A DNA stretch of 64,000 nt. Source: Vanrija pseudolonga (lineage: Eukaryota; Basidiomycota; Tremellomycetes; Trichosporonales; Trichosporonaceae). The stretch is from positions 1,984,001 through 2,048,000 of the forward strand of contig NC_085849.1 of NCBI RefSeq assembly GCF_020906515.1, read 5' to 3'. The position numbers were made by a program, and so were the translations under genes. Below, piece by piece: positions 22,201 to 34,559 of this stretch (within the stretch, counting starts at the first letter, position 1; every line of letters starts with the position of its first letter). The notes under the pieces were generated by a model. The model searched no databases and was not told the origin of the DNA. It was given only the letters and a program-made list of their open reading frames with translations.

Positions 22201-24962
22201 AATCGCCTGCGCAAGTGCCATCCCAGCGCGGCGCGCCGTCACCTTCTCTCCGCTCTTCCATTCCTTCCTCTGACCGCGGCGCGAGTGAGGACCCAGAGGA
22301 GGCCACAAATCGAACTCTTCGACAGGACGCGCCACCTCCACCTTCTGACGGCTTCCTCCCAACCTCATCCCCCGCCAAAGCTGCCTTTCTGTACCAAGAC
22401 GAAGGTGTTGAAGTCGATGACGAGGAGCCTGCGGACTTGACTGTCCTGGCCAATGGTCACTGGGATGAGCTGAGGGTCGGTGTCGAGTCTGATCTCCATG
22501 GCCAGCCCAACGGTCACTACGACGAAGAGGAACAGTCCTATGAAGATCAACCTGATGAAGACGCCGACAACGACGACTTGGACCATGGAGACGGCGACGA
22601 CGAGCTGGGCGACGAGGGTGAATACCCCGAGGACGAGACAGATGACGACGAAGAGGTCGAGGTGAACGCCCCCGCCTCAGACGACGGCAGGATCCTCCTC
22701 GCTCTTGTTCCCCGCGGCATTGTCAAGGTAGAGCCAAACGAGGTGCCGCACGACGCTCCCCCAACAGCGCAATCTCCAGCACAGCAGCCGCCTGCGTTAG
22801 TGTTCCCAGCTCGCATTGGGGTACCCTCCCCCTTCGTTCTTGCGGCGCAGTCTAGACCAAGAGGCTCTGCTCAGGCTGTTGACCAGTTCCGCCCTACTCA
22901 GGTGCCGCCTTCCGCCCCGGGGCCGCCAAACCGCGGCGCCGCTGATGCGAGCACCTTGTCGCTCCTCAACGGACCCCCGGCTGAGAGTGAGACTTTGGAC
23001 GAGCCACGGCCATCGACTCGGCGCCCGCCGACTCAGCCGAAGGTTCCCACACCTCTCCCTCCCCCACCACCACCGGCCCCCGCCTCCTGGCAAACATCCC
23101 GGCCCCGAATTCCCTCTGCCCTTGCCCAAGAGATCTCCAACAGGAGTGCGGCGTCGAGCGTCCAGCCGTCGCCAGCCCGCTCCCTTCACGACGAGCTCGA
23201 GAGCGCAGCTGCCGAGAACGAGTCGATCGCGGCAAGTGATGACGAGTCGGAGGCCTCGTCGGACCCCTTCAACTCGGTGGTAGAAATCGTATCGGCGGAC
23301 CCCTTCGCTGCTGCCCGTGCCGCGGCCATTTTAAAGGTTGTGAGTATACCCAATGACCGTGCTGCTGGATGCTAAACCTTTCCAGAACTACGAATATGTC
23401 GAGCACGGTATCCTGCCTGACGGAACGCCTGGACCTGTCACTCGTCCCTTCCTGAGGACAGCCTCAGAAATTGCCGAAGACGTCGCGAACCGATCGTTCC
23501 CCGATGGCACGCTTGACCTGCAGTCGATCGTGCACGACGCCGAGCTCGACCTCTCTTACCGGGCCGACTGGTCACGATCCCCCAGCCACATTTCGACGTG
23601 CGCGCCCGACAGTCCTCTACCGATCCCCGGCGGCTGGGGCAACCGCTCCAGCTCTAAGAGAAAGCGCGAGGTTGGACCTGAAAGCACAGCGCGCAAGAGG
23701 CGGACTCATGACGCCTCGCTGTTTACCAAGGCCAACTGGGGGCTACTCAACAAGGTCTACCGGAGCGAACGCCGCAAGTGGATCCAGGAACGTGATAACG
23801 GTTCGGCCCGCGAATGGGACGAGTCACGAGTAGTGGAGGCGTTCGTCGAGAAACAGCAGCTGTTGGAGACGGACCTTGTCGCTCGATGGAGGAGGTGAGT
23901 AGCGCGGGTGGCAGTCTGGACGAGAACTGACAAACCAGGGACCTGCTCGCAGACTACGTTGCTGCCCTAGGGCGGCGCTTATCTGGCAAAGACAAAGGGA
24001 AGGGTAAACAACCCGACGCAAATGGTGCACATGACGAGCCCAACGCGACCCGAGTCGAGCCTGTCCCTCCTTCGACGATCAAACGAGTCATCGACTGGGT
24101 CTGGGGCGTTGGCACTGGTCGGAAACGAGGGTCAGGAGGGATTGTCAAGCGTGTCCAAACCCCGTATGTCGGTGGGGCGGGTTACGCGTCTCCATCCGAC
24201 GACCCGTACCAGCAGGACGACTCGAACGCCAGAATCAACTATTCACGCTCGCGTCGGTCGGTGTCTGTTCAAATTCCCGACGGTGCTGGCGGATTACAGC
24301 TGCGCACTCTGGATGAGACCTTCGACATTGGCGACGTGACGATGGCACAGACTCCCTCTCGTCCTGTCACCCGCCATCACCGCCCCCTCGAGGTCGCCTC
24401 CCGCGCGCCGGCTATTGTGGAGGAGGAAGAATCCGGGTCGGCCGATGAAGCTGAGGAGGCTGAGGAGTCTGTGAGCGGCGACAATGGCTCTGCGCACGAA
24501 GAGGAGGAAGAGCAGCCACCAAAACGGGCTCGCCGCCAGTACGCACAGCCTGCCTCGCGCGCATACCGTTACGGCGCTGGGGACGCGGACAACACCCGGC
24601 GCCTGTTCGCCCCTGTCTACCCTTCGCTGCCTGAGCGGACTGCTGCGTTAACGTCGGTCGTATCTGGCACGCCTCGGCCACTCGTCAAGGTTAGATCTGG
24701 GCCGAAACACGCGATCCCATTCCCGCTCGGTGGGCCATCGTCGTCGCGCTCGGCGTTACCCGGTGGCCCGACTCCGCACGTGAAGAACATTGTGCGCGGG
24801 TTCGAGGAGAGCCGACAGCTGGACCTGAGCTACGAGAGCCGGCGGCGTGAGAAGGAGAAGGCGAGTGTGAGCGGGCTGCGACGCGTGTCGAGCCGTGTCG
24901 AGAGTTTAAACGAGAGCTTTGCGCAGAGCAGCGGTAGCAGCTTTGAGCACGACTACGAATAG
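16287..24962 (+). CDS. Giant Ser/Pro-rich disordered protein, unrecognised
   Basis: Three exons (16287-23339, 23386-23894, 23939-24962; introns of 46 and 44 nt) give about 2,861 residues. The family is not recognised. Most of it is Ser/Pro/Ala/Glu-rich with many S-P and T-P sites suited to proline-directed kinases. Features: a basic N-terminus with SSRIPQPSR, which fits the EB1-binding S-x-I-P pattern; an R-L-S-P-(A/V)-P array (coded at about 19040-19190); a Ser tract (about 20740-20770); three E-A-P-F-E-E-(E/G)-D-T-(V/L) repeats (about 21140-21240); and at least ten acidic D-T-(V/I/L/M/F) motifs spread along it. The last 500 residues look more ordered (FTKANWGLLNKVYRSERRKWIQ) and carry nuclear-localisation-like KRKR, RKRR and KRAR clusters. 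A nuclear or spindle-linked scaffold is my guess only. The reading frame is unbroken over 7 kb, so the gene is under selection. Confidence 0.8.
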
Positions 24963-25233
24963 AACTGTATAGGGACGTACCCCCAGGTTAATCTTGTTAG
25001 CCATACATGTAGGAGCAGCTATGCCAGTGTAGTTTTATGTCTGCGGCGACGGGGTTGTGGCGGCGATCAGCGAAGAAGCGCCATCGTCGACAGTGGCGCT
25101 GTGGCGATGCCCGTGCGCTGGGCTCATCGTGTCCAAGTTCAAGTGTTACATATGCTGCTGTTGCTACCGTCTACCCTGCTGTAATGAAGAAAATGCAATC
25201 TGCGTCGCGCTGTCTGTCCCACTCTCATGCCCT

Positions 25234-26981
25234 TTAAGCGCCGTTCAAGTGCTTGTGCTTGCCGGTAGCCACCTGGCTCTTGAAGAACTCGGAGACGACG
25301 TACGCCGAGTCCTTTGGCGTGCGCTCAAACGTGTCGTAGTCGACGCGCACCGAGCCGAAGCGGGGGATGAGGCCCGACGCCCACTCAAAGTTGTCGATGA
25401 ACGACCAGGCATAGTACGAGCGGACGTCGACGCCGTCCTCCTCGACCGCGGCGCGGAGGGCACCGAGGTAACCGTTGTAGTAGTTGACCCTGTCGGTGTC
25501 GCGAATCGCCTGCTCGGCGGACATGCTGCTCTCGCCGCGCACGGCGTAGCCGTTCTCGGTCACGTAGATGGGCTTGCCGTAGCGCTTGTAGAGGTAGTTG
25601 AGCATGTTGCGGAATCCCCAGGGGACATCGCGCAGCCAGTCGAGGTCGCTCTGGGGCCCGATCTCGGAGCCGTCCGGGCGCGTGAAGAGCATGATCGTGT
25701 TGCCCTGGCTCTCGTCGTCGCCGCCCGCCTTGACCGTGTTGGCCGTGTAAAAGTTCATGCCGTAGAACTCGGACGAGTCCTTGAGCAGCTCGAGCTCCTC
25801 GGCAGTAAACTCGGGCAGGCGGTCCTGGAGCATGGCGCGCATGCTGTCGGGGTACTTGCCGAGGTAGACGGGGTCGGCGAACCACCCGATCGCGACGTCG
25901 GTCTTGTCCTGCGCCGCCTTGACGTTCTCCGGGCTCTGGTCCCACGGCTCGGCCCAGTCGCCGTTGAGCGTGATGCCGATCGTGCCGTGCTGCGAGGGCT
26001 GGTACTCGCGCTGGTAGGTCTTGGCGGCGTGCGCGTGCGCGACGAGGATCGTGTGGCCGGCGACCCATGGCTCGGTGTTGCTCTTGTGGCCGGGGGCCAT
26101 GACGCCGTTGTGGAACCCGTGGATCGCGACAACCCACGGCTCGTTGAACGTGAGCCAGTGCTTGACGCGGTCGCCGTACCGCTCAAAGCAGAGGCGCGCG
26201 TACCGCAGGTAGTCGGGGATGAAGCGCTCCTTGTTCAGCAGGCCGCCGTAGCGCTTGTGCAGCTCGAGCGGCAGGTCCCAGTGGTACAGGGTGACGAACG
26301 GCGTGATGCCCAGCCGGAGGCACTCGTTGATCACGTCGTCGTAGAACTGCAGGCCCTGCTCGCACACCGCGTCGTCGGCGCCGCCGAGCGGGATCACGCG
26401 CGGCCACGAGATGGAGAAGCGGTACGAGTTGACACCGAGCGACGCCATGACTGGGGGGAGGGGTTAGTGGGACTCGCGGCGAGGGGAGGGCGAGGGAGCA
26501 GACGCCGGTGTGCTGGCGCATACCGCCGCTCTGGGCCGGCAGATAACACCGGCGAACGACCCCGCCGGCCCACACACAACACTCACGCGCAAGGTCCTCG
26601 CGCCACCGGCTGTAAAAGTCGCACGTCTTGTTAACCTTTGCGCCGTCCCTGATCACGCCGGGCTTCTCGCAGAACCAGTCCCAGATCTGTGCGCGTTAGT
26701 GGCTGGGTATGGGGAGGGGACGAGGGGGTGTGCGAGCCGCGAGCGTTGCTGTTACGTGCGCGTCGCGTCGCGTGTGATATGTGGCGAGGCCACTGCGGCG
26801 AGGCCTCGCCTCGCCACCTCGCCACGCTCACGCGCCCGGCACCGCTCGCTGCGCTCGCTCGCGCTCACGCGCCACTCACCGACAAGCCCTTGCCCGCGGC
26901 GCGCTCCTGCTCCTCGCCGCCGCCCTCGATCTGCGCCGCGGCCGTCGCGAAGCCCCAGAGAAAGTCGTTACGCAGCGCCAT
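25234..26981 (-). CDS. GH1 beta-glucosidase (intracellular type)
   Basis: Glycoside hydrolase family 1, hydrolysing beta-glucosides or beta-galactosides by a retaining mechanism. Three exons (26981-26880, 26686-26587, 26450-25234) give 472 residues, the family norm. The start MALRNDFLWGFATAAAQIEG is the GH1 signature at the N-terminus and there is no signal peptide, so the enzyme is probably cytosolic. The acid/base Glu lies in T-F-N-E-P-W and the nucleophile Glu in Y-V-T-E-N-G-Y; Y-A-W-S-F-I-D-N-F-E-W-A-S-G is the conserved aglycone-side motif near the end. The DNA upstream (26982-27464) has a TATA-like element and several GATA cores. It lies head to tail with a galactonate dehydratase about 480 bp upstream, which hints at shared use in sugar catabolism but does not prove it. 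Confidence 0.95.
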
Positions 26982-27464
26982 GGTGTGTGGGTGGGTGTAG
27001 GTAGTGGGTGGGTAGTGTCGCCGCGTCGTCACCCCGCCCTTGGGAGCTCTTATAGCGGCTGATAAAAAGTCAGCCCGCCAGTCAAGTGAGCATTGCAGCA
27101 CCACCTGCACCACAACACCCGCCGCCGCTGGTTAACCTGCCGTCTGTCCGCACGGAGCGACCGCACTCCGGCCCGCACGATTATGGCCACCTGCCCAAAG
27201 CGGTAATCGAGGGTATCAGCCGACGATTATCCGGCCACTCGCAGCCCGCGATTTGGCCCACTTTGGCCCAACACGGTCTTCTGTGCGGCGCGCGACACCG
27301 CAGACAGCGCGCATCATGCTCGTCAACGCCGGCTCGGTGCAGCGGCCTGGATAACGGCCCGGTAGTCCTAACTCCTGCTCGGTCTGCATCCGTCGCTCAA
27401 GCTCGCTACAATGCGCCGATGCGGAGGCCGCACGACCACGCGACTACAGTACAGCTTACAGCGC
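26982..27464. other. Promoter region of the GH1 gene
   Basis: No gene. On the minus strand a CTATAAGAG element lies about 70 bp upstream of the GH1 start, and GATAA/TTATC cores occur near 27059, 27230 and 27350, as in GATA-factor-controlled fungal promoters (inference). Confidence 0.45.
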
Positions 27465-29231
27465 TTACCACTCGCGAATCGTGCCGTCTGGCCCCCGGAA
27501 CACGGGGTTCTGCCACGGCTCGAGCTTGGCCGCCTCGGCCGCTTCCTGCCGGATCAGGTCCTCGTTCAGCTCGATGCCGAGCCCTGGCGCCGTCAAGAGG
27601 TCAATCGCACCCTCCTTGACCGCAAACACGTCTGGGTTGGTCATGTACGTAAACAGGTCGAATCCGCCGACGTTGTAGTGCATCTGGGCGCCAAGTCAGC
27701 CGTGATCTTGCCGACCGGCCGGCCCGGCTCGTCGGCGCGTCGGGATACCGGTCTACCCCGGTACTTTCTGTCGGCGCGGCCATTGAATCCCCCCACAAAT
27801 GTCTGGGGTAACGCCGTACGGGTGGTCACCTGCTCTACTCACCTTCCAGCTCATTTCACAGATGACAAAGTTGGGCGTCGAGAAGCCAACGTGAAGCGAT
27901 GCGGCGAATGCCAGCGGGCCTGGAGGCGTGTGTCAGTCGGGTGGCCCCCGAGATGCGCAACAAACACCTACCCAGCGGACAGTGTGGAGCAACGCCGATA
28001 TCATAAGCCCTGGTATCATCAGCGGGCCGGTCCTGCGCCGGTCTCGACGTGGCTCACTCGGCCATGATGGCAATCTTCTTGGTCTCTGAAATACCGCCAG
28101 CGTGGGCAATATCCGGCTGGATAATATCGATACACCCAGCCTCCTTCACCCGTCAGCAAATCGCCACGCCACATCAACACCCACGAAATACGGCCGCACG
28201 TCGAGACGCGTGAACAGACGCTCGCCGAGCTTCTTGTCAGTACACCAACCCCAACCGCACACCACCCACAGCAATCGGAATGGTCGTCTTGTTGTACAGG
28301 TCCTTGAGCTCGTTAACGTAGCCGGGGAGCAGCGGCTCCTCGATGAACAGGGGGCGGTGGGGCTCGAGCTGCTGAGCGAGCTGCTTGGCCATGGGCTTGT
28401 GCACGCGGCCATGGAAGTCGAGGCCGGCGTCAAGGCCGAGGCTCTTCACCTCGGCCAGGCGCTTGACCGTCTCGTCCAGCGCGTGAGGCGAGTCGAGCCA
28501 GCCGATCGACTCGGTCGCCTAGGTATCAGCGACGTACACTCCCCTTGTGACCTACATTCATCTTGACCTTGGTAAAGCCCTGTGCCTTGCGCACCTTGGC
28601 CTGCTCGAGGACATCGGACGGGCGGTCACCGCCTGGGTGGCGTGAGCTGGGGTCACAAAGGCCGGGTACTTACCAATCCATCCGTACACCTCGCACCGCT
28701 CGCGCACCGCACCGCCGAGCAGCTGCCACACGGGAACGCCCAGCACCTTGCCCTTGATGTCCCAAAGGGCAATGTCAATGCTGGTATGTCAGCTTCGTCG
28801 AGCCGGCTCCAACGACATACCCCGACATGGCCGACATGAGCACCTCGCCACCGCGGTAGAAACGGTGGCGCCAGAGGTACTGGTAGATGTCTTCAATATT
28901 CATCGCGTCCCACCCGACGATACTGCATGTCAGCGAGTCCAACACACCACACTCACCGCCTTGCGACGTCCTTGAGCGAGCCCTGGACGGCCTCGGTGTG
29001 ACCCTCGAGGGTGCCTTCTCCCCAGCCGACGACACCGCCCTCCGTCTCGATGCGCACAAAGAGCCAGCGAGGGCGAACGTAGAAGTTCTCGATCTTCTTG
29101 ATGCGAGTCGAGCCCGGGACACTCGCGCTGGGATGGGGCTGGGCAGCGACATAGCGCTGGATGCCGCCCTTGTACTTGGCCGACAAGTCGGACGGGGGAA
29201 GGTAGACTGGTGCGCGGTCGGCGTCGGTCAT
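27465..29231 (-). CDS. D-galactonate dehydratase (DgoD-like, enolase superfamily)
   Basis: Ten exons (29231-28957, 28922-28821, 28780-28674, 28632-28556, 28518-28270, 28229-28185, 28143-28058, 28009-27972, 27919-27843, 27683-27465) give 424 residues. The spliced product follows bacterial DgoD closely: [50 protein letters not shown] (Asp ligand and His acid), F-I-E-E-P (Glu ligand), G-E-R (Glu ligand), Q-P-D-I-A-H-A-G-G and A-P-H-C-P-L-G-P (second catalytic His). It dehydrates galactonate to 2-keto-3-deoxygalactonate. It is unlike the L-galactonate dehydratase of the fungal galacturonate pathway. The first intron is only 34 nt; that before the last exon is 159 nt. Substrate is inferred from DgoD likeness; another aldonate is possible. 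Confidence 0.88.
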
Positions 29232-31282
29232 GGTGGAGGTGGGACGAGGGGGAGGGTGTTGGGGGAGTTGTTCAAGCTGCCTGCTTGGGGGTCACGGTGT
29301 CAGCGGTCGGCCCGGGTTAAGAACTGTCGCAGTGTCGAGTAGTTGTTGGAGTGTTCGGTGGACGAGGCCGATGTCGAGAGCCAAGATCGGACCGGTGTAT
29401 CGGGCCCCCCGGCAATTGCCGCCCTGGGCCGACGGCTCAGCGTGGAAGTGGTGGCAATGTGCCCTTCGCGTCCGCTCTTGTCGACGGGTGGGTTGATGGA
29501 CATGGCCGATGGTCAGGTATGTGCACTTGGCGACCCGATGCATTGCCGGCACTCATCACTAAGCCGTTCGGACTTGCTGTTGTTATGTGGTAGTTACTTA
29601 CTCCAAAGTTAGAGTCAAATATAGTGCAAGTCGTCAGTCGAAATAGCCCTGGGCCAGCCTGCTGGAATCAAAGGCTCCACTGTGGGCCTAGGAGTGCCTA
29701 GCCTGGCTGGGTGCCGTGAGTGCTCGTGCTCCCCCCTCTACGTGCATGTTTGTCGCGGTCCGACCCTGCCGATGTCTCACTTGCCCACACAAATCCAGCT
29801 GTCACTCCAATGTCTCACCATCCAACGGAAACAATCCGAGAAGGGGTGTCGGACAAGGCGCGTCTTCCCGTCTCCCCCTCCTGGCAGTGTTTCGATCGCT
29901 TCGACGCGCTGCATCCCGCGCGCGTGTGTTGATCCTTGTTGTTATCAGGACATTGAAATGGGACGCGGGAACGCGCCCAACTAGGGATGCGTGCATGTTC
30001 TGTTTGTTCTGAGCGCAGAATGAATTGTGTTTGGCGGCGGCGTCGGCAGCAGCATCAATAGCAGCAGCGGTGTTTGTATGGCGATGAGGAAAGGTATGCG
30101 CAGCCAGTTGTCTGGGTTTTTGTGGGGACAAAGGTGTAATTGGTTGGGTGGGCGCGCCGTTGCGAAAGCTGCATACGCTTCAACAAGGGAAGCAAAAGCG
30201 GCGTGATGATGCGCTGCGTTGCGTGGCCGCGGGGGATCGGCCTGACGCCACCACCAGAGACTGACACTCACTGCACAGGCAACAATGAGGGAAGGTCGCA
30301 AGTTACGCGCAGTGTGGCTTGGCTGGGGGGGATCCTTGGCCCACTCACGCTGCAGCGCGTCAACTGACTGCGACTTTGCCTGATACTTGCCTTGTTTGTG
30401 ATGCGTCTGGCACCCGGCATACAGGGAGTGGGGTGGGTTGCGTGTGCCGAGCTTGGCTCTGTGTTGTGTGTGTGTGTGCCGTCAAGGCGTTAGAGGCTAG
30501 GCGAGATCCGTCTCGAGACCCTGGGAATGGCGGCTACCCATGGCCCTATCGCCTTGGCTCACGTCGTGCAGACCCACACAGGCGTGCGTGCGCTGCGTGT
30601 GGTGCGTGCCGCGTGATGCTGCTGCTGCGAGATGCGTACTGCGTGCTGCTTGGGGCGCTTGTGTAGGTCACACGCATCGCGCATCGCCGGGCCTCGCCCC
30701 GCCATCAAGGCATGCAGAAAGGCAATCTACCGAGCTACCGAGAGCTTGCGCGAGGCGACGCTGCGTACCGGCCAGCCTGTTGATGGGCCCGACGGGGGGC
30801 GTCACTGTGCAGGTGCATCTGTGCCGTTCCTGGCTGGGCGCCATCGAGCAGGAAGTCGCCCCATACCCCCTTGGCTTCCCTCTCTCTCTGCCTCCTTCCT
30901 CCTTCCTCCCTCCCCCCCCCCCCCCTTCCCCCCCCTGGCTCTGATCTGTTTGTATCTGTCGCCGCCGACGCCACCGCCACGGTTGGTTGCCATCCCCCCT
31001 TGCCTTGGTCTGTCCGCCGCGCGCCTGCCTAGCGCCCCTTCCTTCCCTCCGTGACTCAACCCCCACCCACCCACAACCGCCAGGCTACCAACCATCAAAG
31101 CGACGTCCATCATTGATCCGACTTGAAACTCATCCAAACCTTACTTGAACGCGCTGCCCAAGCCTCAACCATTTCACTTTCACACAATCCCCCTCACCCT
31201 CCCTCTTCCTCTCTTACATCTCATCCCACATCCAATGCTCCATCCCGCCTAGACACGCAGACTCTGCTCATCGCGAAGCGAG
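29232..31282. other. Long intergenic region, divergent promoters
   Basis: 2.05 kb between divergent genes. Short open frames exist on both strands, but none has a supported start, splice pattern or recognisable product. The last 400 bp before 31283 is strongly C/T-rich, ending in the 5' leader of the SET9-like gene. Confidence 0.5.
30912..30926. repeat. Homopolymer run of 15 C
   Basis: Fifteen consecutive C inside a longer CCT/C-rich tract (about 30890-30935). Likely slippage-prone. Confidence 0.9.
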
Positions 31283-33931
31283 ATGGGAATGCGAAAGGCA
31301 AGGGAGTCGCTCACCCCGCAAGAGGCGCGTGAGGTCGCCATCCTCGACGACATTGCCATTGAACTGGTACGCAAACTCAAGGCGCCAGAGGGCAAACAAA
31401 CGCGCATCTTGAAGGATCTTCCCTTCCCAGTCATCGACATTGACACGGGCGACGCCAAGGACAATTCCGAGACGTTTCGCGCGACCCTCGAGAAGCTGTG
31501 AGCCGCAAAATTCTTGGCCATGATGGGCCAAAGGACATGGTCCATGATTGCTGACAATGCCTTCCCACCGCAGCTTCTACAACCGTCTTGCCCAGAGTGA
31601 TTGGTTTGTCCACGAAGAAATTCAGTCATGGTACGTGTGCGATGGGGCTGTGGCAAGACCTTGCACAGCTAACTCGTCAGGCTGCTCGACACTTGGACTG
31701 CAACCATGTTCAGCAAGTTCTTGGACATCAAGCTCGACCCCGTTCTCGGCGTACCAGCTGCCTTCACTACCACCAAGTTACCGAATAAAGCCAAGCTCGA
31801 GGGTCTCGAAGGTCTTTCTCTCAAGCTGCCCTCCGACGACTACGTCGATGACTATGGCATCGACTACTCTTTCATCACCTGGGAGAAAACTCCCGTCCTC
31901 TCCATTGGGCCCTTCCGCCTCGTGCGCATCAGCTGCAACTCTTCAAGCAACATCAACTGGGCAACGGCGCGTGCAGGGAGCTCGTACTATGTCCATCTGA
32001 TGCCGGACGGTGCCGATGTCCAGGTCCTTCGGCCAGGTCGCATCGTCAAGGAGGGCGAGCAACTCCGAGTATGGTTCGGACCCTCGTATGACGACGAGTG
32101 GTGAGTGACTGACAGCGAGTCGATCGGAGCTGACGTGTACAGCACTTGTGGTAACCACATCATTCAAGCGCAGGTAGAGGAGCCTTCCCCGTTACCCCCT
32201 CCACCTGTGGTTGAACGATCACCGTCCCCCGCACCGGTTCTGTTGAGGCGAGAGAGCGGCGAATCCAGTCATCCCAAGAGGCCCTCGCCACCCAAACGTG
32301 ACAGCTTGTCGGCCAGGCGATTGGCCGCGCGTCGTGTCATGTCGGCGTCGCCCACCCCTTCCGAGGTGGCGACTCCTGCGGAGGAGGACCAGGCGTCCAG
32401 GCCCCAAAACGCCGAATATTCGCCACCATCACCCCCGGCTTCGTCTTTGCACCTCGGCTCCGGCTCGGAACCCGCCAGAAGCGTCTCGCCTGTGACAAGC
32501 ACCGACGCCGACGAACCGCAGCCAACGTTTGACATGCCGCTGGATGCGAAGGAGTACCCATCCTTCGATGCGCCGACAGCTGATCACGACCGCCAACCTT
32601 CGATTGAGGCTTGCCTCGAGTCGTTGGAAGCTCAGGCGGCTGCTTCTCCGGCCGTGGTGATGGAAGCACTCGCCGAAGTTGTCGAGGTGGAGGCGGTGCC
32701 AACTCCGGCTGAGCCCGCGCCGACTACGCCTCGCCCTGACAATGCTTCTACGCGTCAAGTTTCGGTCGAGCACTCCGATGAGGTCATTGAGGTGGACGAG
32801 CCGCAGCCGGTGTCTGTCGCATTGGAAGGAGAAAACGTGACAGGGGAGGAGGCCCCGGAATCTCCAAAAGCAGCCGTGGAGGAGGTTGAAGGGGTGGCAC
32901 CGGTTTCAGTCGACGTCAACGTTGTCCCTGATCAGGACTCGGTGGAGGAAGTGGCGGACCCGCGTCACGCGATCCTGGAGGATGAGTCCGAGCCTGAACC
33001 ACGTCGCGAGGACATTGAGGTCGAAACTCCTCAAGAACGCGTCGCGGTACCTTCGCCATCGCCACCATCAGTGGTTGAGCCACAGAGCGAGTCGACAGTC
33101 TATGAAACACCAGTCAGCGAATCGACATCCTATGAAGAACCTCAAGTGTTCGAACCACCACACGCATCGATGAAGCTCGAGTTCCTCCTCGCCCCAGTGG
33201 ACGAGCCCATCCGGACTCCTGAAACACCTCGTCGACCACTGGTCGACGTTTACCCACAACCATCTCCATCAGTGCCCAGTGTTGTCATGGAGGAAGCGAC
33301 GCCGTCGCCACACCATTCAGAGGCCGAGTCCGACATGGACGTGGACGATGAGTGGGACGCGCCCACACCTCCAGCGATGCGGACTGGTCCCGAGCCAGGA
33401 TCTTCAGGTGGCACGCCACTTATAACGCCAAATCTTGAGGCCGAGCATACTGGATTCCCTACCACAGACGACTATGGCCCAGTCAATGCGTATCTGGAAG
33501 CGGAGAACGGTGACGACTATACACCTCTGGGGACTCCATTGGCGGACGAGACAGAGATCATTGTCGCACCAGTCGCCAAGTCTAGGCGTACGCTGCGCTC
33601 TTCAGACCGCGAACGCGACGACTGGCTCGAAGCAATGGGCAACTCGGTGGCCGAGTTTGCAAAGCACACACTTGCAGCCCGGGCCGCTCGACGAAACGAG
33701 CTGGATGTGGACTCTGTTGGACTGCATGTGCCTCCTCCCAACCGAGTGATCCTCGTCGACTCGCACCATCCCGACGAGTCTGCCGAGCGGTTCAGGTTCC
33801 ACCCCAGCCTCCAAGTCCCGACCGACAAGTTTTATTCCAGAGTCCAGCGTTTACAAGACCAATCGACCGACTTGATCGTAACATGGGAGTACGATCTCGG
33901 ATTTAAAAAGTATGGCCCGTATAGCCCGTAG
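31283..33931 (+). CDS. SET9/SUV4-20-like SET-domain protein, copy 1 (altered active site)
   Basis: Four exons (31283-31497, 31574-31630, 31681-32100, 32143-33931) give 826 residues. Residues 1-30 (S-L-T-P-Q-E-A-R-E-V-A-I-L-D-D) resemble the N-terminal helix of fungal Set9 (H4K20 methyltransferase). Residues about 92-235 look like a SET core: W-E-K-T-P-V-L-S-I-G-P-F-R-L-V-R-I-S-C lines up with the Set9 L-G-P-A-R-F-V-N-H-D-C strand, then G-E-Q-L-R-V-W-F-G-P-S-Y with the G-E-E-I-x-x-x-Y-G-x-x-Y motif, then post-SET Cys in D-E-C-T-C. The N-H pair is R-I here and the Tyr of Y-G is Phe, so methyltransferase activity is doubtful. A long acidic Pro/Ser/Glu region follows (about residues 235-780), then a more ordered C-terminus. 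The next gene is its paralog with introns at the same places. SET assignment is from motif alignment by eye. Confidence 0.65.
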
Positions 33932-34559
33932 ACAGCAACATCATCATCCCACCCCAACCCCGCATTCTCTGAACCTGTAACCCCCGGGCAACAAAGGTTT
34001 TACACGCCTAGAACCCTTTGCTTGACCTGCGCATTAGTACCCCATTGTATGTTCTTCTGGTTGTTTTTAGTTTCTTGTGCGTGTTGATCGAAAGTATGCA
34101 GAGGTGCGAATGTGCGTGCAGTGCAGTGCAGTGCAGAGTAGAGACAATGGGTGCGGGGTGTGTGTGGGCGTGTGTGTGTGTGTGTGTGATGGGGACAATG
34201 ATGGCTGATGGCGATGTGTGTGTGACGGGCGGCGGTGATCAGGGCAGACGTTTAGAAAAGCTGCTAATTGTTTTGAAAGTCCTGTAACAAGCTTTTGGGC
34301 GCCACCGTTCTATCTAAACTTGTCGCACCCCTCGCTCCCCTTAAGTATCCCCTTGCATACTTCGCACCTGCCCAGCCCTTGTTGTGGTGTTCCTGCTTTA
34401 AGCACGGCCACTGCGCGCCTTGACCCCCGCTCGGCACTTATCTCAAAGGACCGACGACAAGACTGCATCTAGAACTTGACACTCTACTACCCCCCACGCC
34501 CCACTACCACCACACACATACACTTACTTACCGTTAAAACTTTCAACAGCGCGCCCCTC
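33932..34559. other. Intergenic region between the two SET-like paralogs
   Basis: No gene. It holds a GTGCA pentamer array at about 34115-34136 and a GT microsatellite at about 34170-34188, then a C-rich leader for the second copy. Confidence 0.6.

Noticed and set aside
25057-26634. Long plus-strand open frame opposite the GH1 gene
   Set aside because: Val/Asp/Arg-rich antisense shadow of the GH1 exons, crossing their introns. The GH1 frame carries all catalytic motifs.
29232-31282. Hidden gene in the 2-kb gap before the first SET-like gene
   Set aside because: All open frames are short, lack ATG-plus-splice models and show no recognisable motifs; the tract near the end is a C/T-rich leader.
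34113-34190. GTGCA and GT arrays as a regulatory or structured RNA element
   Set aside because: Plain microsatellites in spacer; no flanking structure or motif to support a function.
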